A stretch of DNA of 6,035 nucleotides. Source: Eubacterium sp. GTDB taxonomy: Bacteria; Bacillota_A; Clostridia; Lachnospirales; Lachnospiraceae. Below, piece after piece: positions 1 through 5,777 of the stretch. The notes beneath the pieces are model-generated. The model did no database searches and was not told where the DNA came from. It saw only the letters and a program-made list of their open reading frames with translations. The DNA lies in contig JAILEL010000114.1 of the NCBI GenBank assembly GCA_024687845.1, positions 1-6,035 of the forward strand, given 5' to 3'. Numbering within the stretch: the stretch's first letter is position 1; every line of letters starts with the position of its first letter. The translations under genes and the position numbers were made by a program.

Positions 1-312
1 TGCAGTAAGCTCTGCAGCAGTTGCTACAAGAGTACCAATAACGAACACTGGTATATGCTTCTTAACCTTTAGCAGCGTAAATATTCCCAAAATAATAAAA
101 AATCCTATTCCATATATAGGCAGCCACGGTCCAAAAAGAAATCCTCGGTTAATAAAGCCTCTGTGATGATATATCATGCAGCACCAGACTGATTCATATA
201 CCCATCCCAGAAATGCATAAACCAGAAAATATTCCATGTAATCCCGAAACAATTCATAGTACTTAAACGCCTGTTTCTTTTCATCTATATTTTGATCTGT
301 ATTTTGATCCAT
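1..312 (-). CDS. CmpB-like putative ABC transporter permease family membrane protein (N-terminal part, runs off the window)
   Basis: The first 104 codons of a minus-strand gene are present, from an ATG at 312-310 to the window edge with no stop. After a short polar head (MDQNTDQNIDEKKQ) come a first membrane segment around FLVYAFLGWVYES (residues about 29-41), the segment NRGFLFGPWLPIYGIG (about 55-70), then hydrophobic helices. The pairing of 'flGWvyEs' with 'NRGFLfGPwlPIYGiG' is the signature of the family annotated as putative ABC transporter permease (ABC_trans_CmpB, formerly a DUF), common in Firmicutes. Its biochemical role is not established and no ATPase partner is seen here, so the transporter name is only a family label. 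The start is supported by an AAGGATGG ribosome binding site at 326-319. The gene has its own promoter and follows the feo terminator, so it is not part of the feo operon. A 12-base tandem repeat at 286-309 encodes the repeated DQN in the head. Confidence 0.75.
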   Translation of the reverse strand, partial: MDQNTDQNIDEKKQAFKYYELFRDYMEYFLVYAFLGWVYESVWCCMIYHHRGFINRGFLFGPWLPIYGIGFFIILGIFTLLKVKKHIPVFVIGTLVATAAELTA

Positions 313-368
313 TTTTTTCCATCCTTATAAAATAACGAAAATATGTTGACCTATGACACTTGACACCT

Positions 369-397
369 ATTATAATAAAGAACAGCTCACTCAGCAA
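369..397 (-). promoter_or_regulatory. Sigma-70-type promoter for the CmpB-like gene
   Basis: On the minus strand a perfect TATAAT -10 box lies at 374-369, and a TTGCTG -35 box (three of six consensus bases) lies 17 bases upstream at 397-392. Transcription would start near 362, giving a leader of about 50 bases before the ATG at 312. The position, between the feo terminator and this gene, fits independent transcription. The -10 is convincing and the -35 is weak. Confidence 0.5.
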
Positions 398-440
398 GCT
401 ACGATTAATTCTCTGTAGCGTTACTATTCACAGTTAACTC

Positions 441-507
441 AAAAAACTCCTCAAAAGGAAAGAATCGCCATGCCTATTCAACATGACGATTCTCATCAAA
501 GGAGTTT
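441..507 (-). terminator. Rho-independent terminator of the feoAB operon
   Basis: Read on the minus strand, AAACTCCT (507-500) pairs with AGGAGTTT (451-444). An inner stem pairs AGAATCG (493-487) with CGATTCT (467-461), then after one mismatch CATG (485-482) with CATG (472-469), closing a 9-base loop. Unpaired purine- and pyrimidine-rich stretches of 6 and 9 bases separate the two stems. The lower stem runs straight into a run of six T (446-441). The hairpin begins 66 bases after the feoB stop. The lower stem plus T tail is a classic terminator; the extended upper stem is unusually long. Confidence 0.8.
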
Positions 508-572
508 ATCACATATACATCCTGGGAAAAAGCAGGAGCATATATCAGCAAAGATTAGCTATACTAATTTTA
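508..572. other. Short spacer between feoB and its terminator
   Basis: This 65-base untranslated stretch follows the feoB TAG stop. It contains a small dyad, ATTAG-CTATA-CTAAT (554-568), with no T tail on either strand, so it is not a terminator by itself. No reading frame or promoter of note is visible. Confidence 0.4.
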
Positions 573-2564
573 CTAAGCAAGTTTATATTCTGCAGCAACA
601 GCCTTATTGTTACGATAGATAATGAAACCAAGAATTGCTGCAAAGACTATCTCAAATATAAGTCCACCAATAAATCCTGCACCTATGGAACCTGTAGTGA
701 TAATGGTTCCTATCTGATAGATGAGGAATCCTACTGTATATCCGGTTCCAAGCTGAAGACCAATTGCGCCCCAGAGCCATTTCTTACTCTGCATCTCAGA
801 GTTCATAGCACCGAGTGCTGCGAAGCAAGGTGGTGTATAAAGATTAAACATCAAGTATGCAAGAGCTGCAGCCTTTGTGATTCCCATAGCTACTGCTACT
901 GCATTTCCTTCACCTATAAGCTCGAGTTCATCTGGGTCAACAAGATTTGTGATAGCATATACTGTTGCGATTGTTCCAACAACATTTTCCTTAGCAATGA
1001 AACCTGTAATAGCTGCTGCGGCAAGCTGCCAAGCGGCTACACCTACAACTGGGATAAGAAGATAAGCAAATGGACCAGCTATTGATGCAAGAATTGACGT
1101 GTCCTCTGCTCCCTCTTCCACTGCCTGGAAGCTCCAGTTAAAGCTCTGCATAATCTGAACGACTGTATTACAAACAAGGATGATAGTACCAGCCTTGATG
1201 ATATATGCCTTACCACGTTCAAGCATTGAGAAAAATGCATACTTAAGACTTGGAACTTTGTATTCTGGAAGTTCTATAATAAAGAATGATTTTCTAAACT
1301 TAGCTGCTGTAATAGCTTTAATGAGAAGTGCTCCGAGAAGAACCAAAGCAATACCACCCATATAAGCAACCCAGCTAACCCATTTGGATTCTGGGAAAAA
1401 TGCACCTGCGAAAAGTGCGATTACTGGAAGCTTAGCACCACATGGCATAAATGTTGCCAGCATTGCAGTTGCTCTCTTTTCTCTCTGATTACGGATTGTT
1501 CGACAAGCCATAATAGCAGGGATACCACAACCAGTACCAATGATCATAGGAATAACTGATTTTCCTGAAAGACCAACTCTCTTGAAAATAGGGTCAAGCA
1601 CTACTGTAGCTCTTGACATATATCCACAGTCCTCAAGAAGAGCAATGAGGAAGTACATAACCATAACAAGTGGAAGGAATCCAACTACAGCACCTACACC
1701 ACCGATGATACCATCAACCAGAAGTGCATAGAGCAGTGGATTTGCATCTGCCATCTTATCACCAACCCAACCCTGGAAGGTTTCTATTAATCCTACAAGA
1801 ATGTCAGCTAACCAGGTTCCAACAGTAGTCTGTGAAACATAGAATACAACCCACATAACGCCTGCAAAGATTAACAGACCAAGTATCGGATTAGTTACTA
1901 TCTTATCAATACTATCTCCAATATTCTTATCTTTAGTAAGTGTCTTTCTGACCTCAACCTCTTTTACGATTGAATTAACATAGTCAAATCTTGCTCTATC
2001 AGCCTTTTCAACCTCTTCCTTATTAGACAGATCAATATTTCCTTCTGTGTAAGGAGCCCTCTGTCCCTTTCCTTTGAGTGAAGCAGCAACCTTTACAACT
2101 TCCTTAAGTCCTTCATCGGAAGTAGAAACTGTCCTTACTACTGGACATCCCAGTTTTTCAGACAATTTACTCACATCAATCTTATTACCCTTTTTATCGT
2201 TAACATCGCTCTTATTAAGTGCAACAACAACAGGAATTCCAAGCTCCAGAAGCTGAGTTGTAAAGAAAAGGCTTCGACTAAGATTTGTTGCATCAACTAT
2301 ATTTATTATTACATCAGGATTCTCATGTTTTACGTAACTACTTGTTATACTCTCTTCCGATGTGAATGGAGACATTGAATATGCACCAGGAAGATCAACA
2401 GCAATTAACTCACTGCCTCCCTCTACATATGCCTTCTTGATTGGGCTTTCTTTCTTATCCACGGTAACACCAGCCCAGTTACCGATCTTTTCCTTGCGTC
2501 CTGTAAGGGCGTTATACATAGTAGTTTTACCACTATTGGGATTACCCGTTAACGCGATTCTCAT
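573..2564 (-). CDS. feoB: FeoB, ferrous iron transport GTPase/permease
   Basis: FeoB is the inner-membrane Fe2+ uptake protein with a cytosolic N-terminal GTPase domain. This 663-residue protein has all the G motifs: G1 GNPNSGKT (7-14), the G2 threonine in GVTVDKK (T34), G3 DLPG (57-60), G4 NKSD (117-120) and a G5-like VSTSDEG (146-152). The membrane part (about 228-650) has the two Gate repeats with family hallmarks: EDCGYMSR (311-318), GCGIPA (345-350), MPCGAKLPV (373-381), KENVVGT (525-531) and PPCFAALGAM (578-587). It is shorter than E. coli FeoB (773 residues) and has no FeoC-like tail, as is usual for clostridial forms. The start is fixed by AAAGGAGG (2579-2572), seven bases before the ATG, and by the MRIALTGNPNSGKT beginning typical of the family. 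It lies 55 bases behind feoA in the same operon, with a weak ACATT/AATGT hairpin (2616-2603) in the gap. It is intact, with stop TAG. Confidence 0.97.
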   Translation of the reverse strand: MRIALTGNPNSGKTTMYNALTGRKEKIGNWAGVTVDKKESPIKKAYVEGGSELIAVDLPGAYSMSPFTSEESITSSYVKHENPDVIINIVDATNLSRSLFFTTQLLELGIPVVVALNKSDVNDKKGNKIDVSKLSEKLGCPVVRTVSTSDEGLKEVVKVAASLKGKGQRAPYTEGNIDLSNKEEVEKADRARFDYVNSIVKEVEVRKTLTKDKNIGDSIDKIVTNPILGLLIFAGVMWVVFYVSQTTVGTWLADILVGLIETFQGWVGDKMADANPLLYALLVDGIIGGVGAVVGFLPLVMVMYFLIALLEDCGYMSRATVVLDPIFKRVGLSGKSVIPMIIGTGCGIPAIMACRTIRNQREKRATAMLATFMPCGAKLPVIALFAGAFFPESKWVSWVAYMGGIALVLLGALLIKAITAAKFRKSFFIIELPEYKVPSLKYAFFSMLERGKAYIIKAGTIILVCNTVVQIMQSFNWSFQAVEEGAEDTSILASIAGPFAYLLIPVVGVAAWQLAAAAITGFIAKENVVGTIATVYAITNLVDPDELELIGEGNAVAVAMGITKAAALAYLMFNLYTPPCFAALGAMNSEMQSKKWLWGAIGLQLGTGYTVGFLIYQIGTIITTGSIGAGFIGGLIFEIVFAAILGFIIYRNNKAVAAEYKLA

Positions 2565-2571
2565 GGTTACT

Positions 2572-2579
2572 CCTCCTTT
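2572..2579 (-). promoter_or_regulatory. Strong ribosome binding site of feoB
   Basis: AAAGGAGG on the minus strand matches the anti-Shine-Dalgarno sequence almost fully and sits seven bases before the feoB ATG. It makes feoB translation independent of coupling to feoA and settles the start codon. Confidence 0.85.
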
Positions 2580-2619
2580 GAAACTTCATTAGTGCCATAT
2601 ATACATTGCTTAATGTCTA

Positions 2620-2838
2620 TTAAGCTTTAATCTTAATTGTTGCTGCAAGTTCAGGATCAATGTTATATCTTGCATCCTTAATTGAAACAACCAGATTGCG
2701 TTTCTTATCAACAACCGTTATCTTCTCTCCGCTATAGCATCCAAGTGAGAAAAGAAAGCTTTCCATTTCCTCATCGCCGCCAGTTTCTACTGCTTCGATG
2801 ATATACTCTTTTCCAAGTTCTGCATCATTTAAATTCAT
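2620..2838 (-). CDS. feoA: FeoA, small cytosolic partner of the FeoB iron transporter
   Basis: This 72-residue protein has the size and pattern of FeoA, an SH3-like domain needed for, or modulating, FeoB-dependent Fe2+ uptake. Visible family features are the opening ELGKEYIIEAVETGGDEE (7-24), the middle FLFSLGCYSGEKITVVDK (28-45), which corresponds to the usual 'rl.slG..pG..i.v', and the closing segment DARYNIDPELAATIKI (55-70), which corresponds to the usual '..ial...a..i.v' strand. It is the first gene of the operon and feoB follows after 55 bases. An AAGGAG site (2856-2851) lies 12 bases before the ATG, a little far for optimal initiation, while an AAAGG closer in (2844-2840) is too near to serve. 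No better in-frame start is visible. The acidic stretch DEEMES is unremarkable for clostridial FeoA. The gene is intact, with stop TAA. Confidence 0.92.
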   Translation of the reverse strand: MNLNDAELGKEYIIEAVETGGDEEMESFLFSLGCYSGEKITVVDKKRNLVVSIKDARYNIDPELAATIKIKA

Positions 2839-2881
2839 ACCTTTGATAAACTCCTTATTCCCTTTGATATTAATTTAAGTT

Positions 2882-2899
2882 CGATTAGAATTCTCTAAC
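2882..2899 (-). promoter_or_regulatory. Dyad near the predicted feo transcription start, possible metal-regulator operator
   Basis: On the minus strand, GGTTAGAGAATTCTAATC and its near flanks form an imperfect 18-base inverted repeat whose best-paired arms are TTAGA and TCTAA (2898-2894 and 2889-2885) around four bases. The GGTTAG half-site resembles those bound by DtxR/IdeR/MntR-type repressors, but the spacing between arms is wider than the DtxR consensus. It lies at or just after the predicted start of transcription, a usual place for a repressor site. The regulator identity is a guess. Confidence 0.35.
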
Positions 2900-2906
2900 C
2901 GCATTT

Positions 2907-2935
2907 ATATTACTTTAATATTTATAAAATGTCAA
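2907..2935 (-). promoter_or_regulatory. Promoter of the feoAB operon
   Basis: A perfect -35 box TTGACA (2935-2930) is followed after exactly 17 bases by TAATAT (2912-2907), four of six -10 consensus bases. Transcription would begin near 2900, giving a leader of about 60 bases before the feoA ATG. Upstream of the -35, from about 2936 to 2976, the minus strand is almost pure A/T with A-tracts, like an UP element that would raise promoter strength. Confidence 0.6.
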
Positions 2936-3051
2936 TATTTTGTTTTAAATACATCTATATTTTTTTAAATTAATATTACCACTCACGTTTTATGAGATAT
3001 AATACCTACGAAGCAGGAACTCAAAAAACACGATTCAGTGCTGTGTAAGTC
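2936..3051. other. AT-rich intergenic region between the copA terminator and the feo promoter
   Basis: No protein gene is visible here. The part next to the feo promoter (2936-2976) is nearly all A/T. On the plus strand a TATAAT hexamer (2998-3003) follows TTACCA (2976-2981) after 16 bases, a promoter-like pair pointing toward the 3' end of copA. Nothing convincing is encoded downstream of it on that strand. Confidence 0.4.
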
Positions 3052-3100
3052 AAAAAAAGAGTGAAGAGAGCTGCAGTTAGTCTGCAACACTCTTCACTCT
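3052..3100 (-). terminator. Rho-independent terminator of copA
   Basis: On the minus strand AGAGTGAAGAG (3100-3090) pairs perfectly with CTCTTCACTCT (3068-3058) over 11 base pairs. An inner stem pairs TGCAG (3086-3082) with CTGCA (3076-3072) around a five-base loop. The outer stem is followed directly by a run of T (3058-3052). The hairpin begins about 20 bases after the copA stop and separates copA from the feo operon. Confidence 0.88.
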
Positions 3101-3120
3101 CTACATTTCCTAATAAAGTT

Positions 3121-3327
3121 TTAAGAAGCTATTCCGCCGTACTCATAACCAGCATCTTCTATTGCCGCTTTGATCAGTGTTTCATCAATATCCTTAGTGT
3201 TTGTAATTGTAACTGTATTTTGTTCATGGGATGCAACCGCCATTTCAATCCCATCAATAGCTTCAAGGGCCTTCTTCACATGTGCTTCGCAGTGCTGACA
3301 CATCATTCCATTTACTGTAATCTTCAT
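3121..3327 (-). other. Possible internal translation start giving free CopZ (CopA residues 792-859)
   Basis: The in-frame ATG at 3327-3325 (M792 of CopA) begins exactly at the first strand of the C-terminal HMA domain (MKITVNGMMCQHC). It is preceded by the SD-like AAGGAAG (3342-3336), eight bases upstream. Initiation here would yield a 68-residue protein, the usual size of stand-alone CopZ copper chaperones, with C10 and C13 as ligands. This may be a remnant of a separate copZ gene or a working second start. The sequence alone cannot show that ribosomes use it; SD-like purine runs also arise by chance in Lys/Glu-rich linkers such as this one. Confidence 0.35.
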
Positions 3328-5700
3328 TTCATTATCTTCCTTTTTATTTATTTTTTCACCTTCTTCATTTGAAGAAGAAACATCCATTTGCTGAACTAAT
3401 AGATTACCTCTTACTGCATTTTTTATTTTTTTGTCATGGTTTTTATCATAAACCTTAAGCAGGTTAAGTCTCAATGCATTAGATACTACTGAGAAACTTG
3501 ATAGCCCCATTGCTGCAGCACCAAACATCGGATTCAAGGTCCATCCAAATGCTGCCACGTAGCAACCTGCGGCAAGCGGTATTCCAATAATGTTATAGAA
3601 AAATGCCCAGAACAGATTCTCATGTATATTTCTTAAAGTAGCTCGCGATATTCTTATAGCAGCAGCAACATCCTGCAGGCTTCCCTTCATCAGAACAACA
3701 TCTGCAGCATCTATCGCAATATCTGTTCCTGCTCCTATTGCAATTCCAATATCAGCACGGGTTAGAGCCGGTGCATCATTTATACCGTCACCAACCATAG
3801 CTACCTTGCCATTTTCCATGAGCTTTCTCACTATAGCTTCTTTTCCATCCGGCATTACTCCTGCTACAACCTCATCTACGCCAGCCTGATCTGCAATAGC
3901 CTTTGCTGTAATTTCATTGTCACCTGTGAGCATTACCACGTGAATGCCCATATTTTTAAGCTGCTTTATAGCATCTGCAGAATCTTCTTTTATAGTATCT
4001 GCCACTGCTATAATTCCTATAAGTTCTCTATCCTTCGCAAATAGGATTGGAGTCTTACCATCCGCTGATAACCAATCAACCAAATCACTCTGTTCATCAG
4101 TGATTCCATTTACAAGCTCTGAAATATACTTTGAACTTCCGCCAGCATAAGCCACTCCACTCAGTTTAGCTCTAAGCCCATTCCCGGATAAAGCCTCAAA
4201 ATCGATTGTTTCCTGTAATTCTATCCCATTATTTTCTGCAAATGTAACAATTGCCTTCGAGATTGGGTGCTCACTTTTAATTTCCAAAGAGTAAGCTGCC
4301 TTAAGAAGTTCTTCCTTGCTGATACCTCCCGTAGGATAAACATCAGTCACCTTCATAATCCCTGTGGTAATGGTTCCTGTTTTATCAAGGGCTACTATCT
4401 GTGCTTTCCCCGTCAGCTCCTGAATAGCTGCAGTCTTAAACAGAATACCAGTTTTGGCTCCCACTCCATTTCCAACCATTATCGCTACCGGAGTAGCAAG
4501 TCCGAGAGCGCATGGACAACTAATGACAAGAACAGATACCGCTCTTGCTACTGCATATCCCAAGGTTTGTCCTACTAGAAGCCATACGATAAATGTAATA
4601 ATCGCAATGCTTATAACCGCCGGTACAAATACTCCGGAAACTTTATCTGCTATTTTCGCGATGGGAGCCTTAGTAGCTGCAGCATCACTAACCATGCGTA
4701 TTATTCCTGCCAGTGTAGTGTCTTCTCCAACTCTTGTAGCTTCACATATCATAAATCCCGAAGTATTAATAGTTGCAGCTGATACCTTGTCTCCTGTCTG
4801 CTTCTCTACCGGAATACTTTCACCTGTAAGAGCGGCTTCATTTACCGCACTTTCGCCTTCTATAACTATACCATCGACCGGAATACTATCCCCCGGTCTA
4901 ACAACAAATCTGTCTCCAACTCTGACTTCATCTATCGATACCGTTTTTTCAGTATCATCTTCAATGATCACCGCTGTCTTGGGTGCCATATTCATAAGTG
5001 ATTTTAATGCATCGGTGGTTTTACCCTTTGATCCTGCCTCCAGCATTTTCCCCACGGTAATAAGTGTAAGTATTGTAGCGGCAGATTCAAAATAAAACTG
5101 ATCCATGTAATACATGATCTGTCCATTATCGCCAGCCATGACCGCCCATGTCATTGCGAAGAGTGCATACACACTATAAGCAAATGAGGCTGTTGCTCCA
5201 AGTGCAACTAATGTATCCATATTGGGTGATTTATGAAGCAGGCCTTTAAATCCACTAATAAAAAATCTCTGGTTTATCACCATTATCAATCCAGAAAGTA
5301 ACAGCTCATATAAGCCCATTGCTACATGATTTCCATCAAGAAATCCAGGAAGTGGCCATTTCCAAAGCATGTGTCCCATAGAAACATACATAAGTGGAAT
5401 CAGAAGTACCACTGAAGCAATGAGACGTTTTCTTAATTTAGGAGTCTCTGTATCTTTAAGTTCATCCTCATAGCTCTGGGATGTTTTTTTTTCGTTCTTA
5501 TTAGCTTTAAGACTTGCTCCGTAGCCCGCAGCTTCAACTGCTTTTATTATTTGTTCGGGTGATGCATTTCCTTCAACACCCATGGAATTTGTTAGAAGGC
5601 TCACTGCACAACTTTCAACGCCTTCAACTCCATTTACAGCCTTTTCAACTCTAGCCTGGCAGGCAGCACAGCTCATTCCTGTAACACTATATTGTTCCAT
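3121..5700 (-). CDS. copA: CopA, Cu+-exporting P1B-type ATPase with N- and C-terminal heavy-metal-binding domains
   Basis: This 859-residue inner-membrane pump exports cytosolic Cu+ at the cost of ATP. The order is: N-terminal HMA domain (about 2-68) with GMSCAAC (C11, C14); four membrane helices (about 92-222); actuator domain with TGES (292-295); helices 5-6 with the Cu-binding CPC (395-397); phosphorylation loop DKTGT (D439); nucleotide-domain SEHP (476-479); GDGIND (637-642); and helices 7-8 with YN (702-703) and MGLSS (731-735). CPC, YN and MxxSS together mark the Cu+ subgroup (P1B-1). After a charged linker (about 750-790) comes a second HMA domain (792-859) with GMMCQHC (C801, C804), a CopZ-like chaperone fused to the C-terminus. 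The ATG at 5700 is supported by AAGGTG (5710-5705) and by the canonical HMA beginning. Its own terminator follows. No CsoR or CopY regulator gene adjoins it in the window. Ag+ is a possible additional substrate. Confidence 0.97.
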   Translation of the reverse strand: MEQYSVTGMSCAACQARVEKAVNGVEGVESCAVSLLTNSMGVEGNASPEQIIKAVEAAGYGASLKANKNEKKTSQSYEDELKDTETPKLRKRLIASVVLLIPLMYVSMGHMLWKWPLPGFLDGNHVAMGLYELLLSGLIMVINQRFFISGFKGLLHKSPNMDTLVALGATASFAYSVYALFAMTWAVMAGDNGQIMYYMDQFYFESAATILTLITVGKMLEAGSKGKTTDALKSLMNMAPKTAVIIEDDTEKTVSIDEVRVGDRFVVRPGDSIPVDGIVIEGESAVNEAALTGESIPVEKQTGDKVSAATINTSGFMICEATRVGEDTTLAGIIRMVSDAAATKAPIAKIADKVSGVFVPAVISIAIITFIVWLLVGQTLGYAVARAVSVLVISCPCALGLATPVAIMVGNGVGAKTGILFKTAAIQELTGKAQIVALDKTGTITTGIMKVTDVYPTGGISKEELLKAAYSLEIKSEHPISKAIVTFAENNGIELQETIDFEALSGNGLRAKLSGVAYAGGSSKYISELVNGITDEQSDLVDWLSADGKTPILFAKDRELIGIIAVADTIKEDSADAIKQLKNMGIHVVMLTGDNEITAKAIADQAGVDEVVAGVMPDGKEAIVRKLMENGKVAMVGDGINDAPALTRADIGIAIGAGTDIAIDAADVVLMKGSLQDVAAAIRISRATLRNIHENLFWAFFYNIIGIPLAAGCYVAAFGWTLNPMFGAAAMGLSSFSVVSNALRLNLLKVYDKNHDKKIKNAVRGNLLVQQMDVSSSNEEGEKINKKEDNEMKITVNGMMCQHCEAHVKKALEAIDGIEMAVASHEQNTVTITNTKDIDETLIKAAIEDAGYEYGGIAS
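3419..3432 (-). other. A7-T-A6 homopolymer tract at the CopA core/linker boundary
   Basis: Within copA the minus strand reads seven A (3432-3426), one T, then six A (3424-3419), encoding residues 757-761 just after the last membrane helix. Such tracts are prone to transcriptional slippage. Loss of one A from the A7 run would put TAA immediately after K758, leaving a complete ATPase core without the C-terminal HMA domain. Gain of one A leads to a stop within about ten codons. Confidence 0.6.
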
Positions 5701-5777
5701 AATTCACCTTCGTTAGTTTAAGCCTCACCAAACTCCGCAAGCTGCCACAAGTTTATCTATAAGGATTTCAAAGGGAT
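5701..5777 (-). promoter_or_regulatory. copA leader with small repeats; no clear promoter
   Basis: The 77 bases between the EAL remnant and copA contain the copA ribosome binding site (AAGGTG, 5710-5705) and a weak 25-base dyad with AAACT/AGTTT arms (5754-5730). They also hold one copy of a 9-base direct repeat, TTTATCTAT on the plus strand (5752-5760), whose second copy (5777-5785) overlaps the end of the EAL remnant, 25 bases apart. I find no well-matched -35/-10 pair and no match to the CopY box (TACAnnTGTA). A copper-responsive promoter is expected here or inside the EAL remnant, but it is not recognisable. Confidence 0.3.

Noticed and set aside
286..309. Tandem repeat of TATTTTGATC as a regulatory repeat
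   Set aside because: It lies inside the CmpB-like coding region and simply encodes a repeated Asp-Gln-Asn in the polar N-terminal head.
483..1085. A 200-codon open frame on the plus strand across the 3' end of feoB
   Set aside because: It lies entirely opposite feoB and its terminator, is rich in Cys/Ser as expected of an antisense reading, and matches no family. The minus strand has an unmistakable FeoB.
2603..2616. Hairpin ACATT-gctt-AATGT between feoA and feoB as a terminator or attenuator
   Set aside because: The stem is only five A/T-rich pairs with no T run; it is too weak to stop transcription, and feoB has its own strong ribosome binding site.
2865..2879. Possible Fur box (TGATATT-A-ATTTAAG) in the feo leader
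   Set aside because: Only the left half matches the 7-1-7 Fur consensus; the right half matches three of seven bases, which is expected by chance in such AT-rich DNA.
3061..3372. A 103-codon open frame on the plus strand starting in the copA terminator
   Set aside because: It starts inside a terminator stem, has no ribosome binding site, and overlaps the CopZ-like domain in antisense.
3426..3435. Programmed -1 ribosomal frameshift heptamer (A AAA AAA) in copA
   Set aside because: In the copA frame the A run is read C AAA AAA A, so the X XXY YYZ phasing is not met. Transcriptional slippage is the better candidate mechanism.
4454..5095. A 213-codon open frame on the plus strand opposite copA
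   Set aside because: It is an antisense shadow of the actuator and membrane region of CopA; its Ala/Ser/Thr-rich low-information sequence has no domain pattern.
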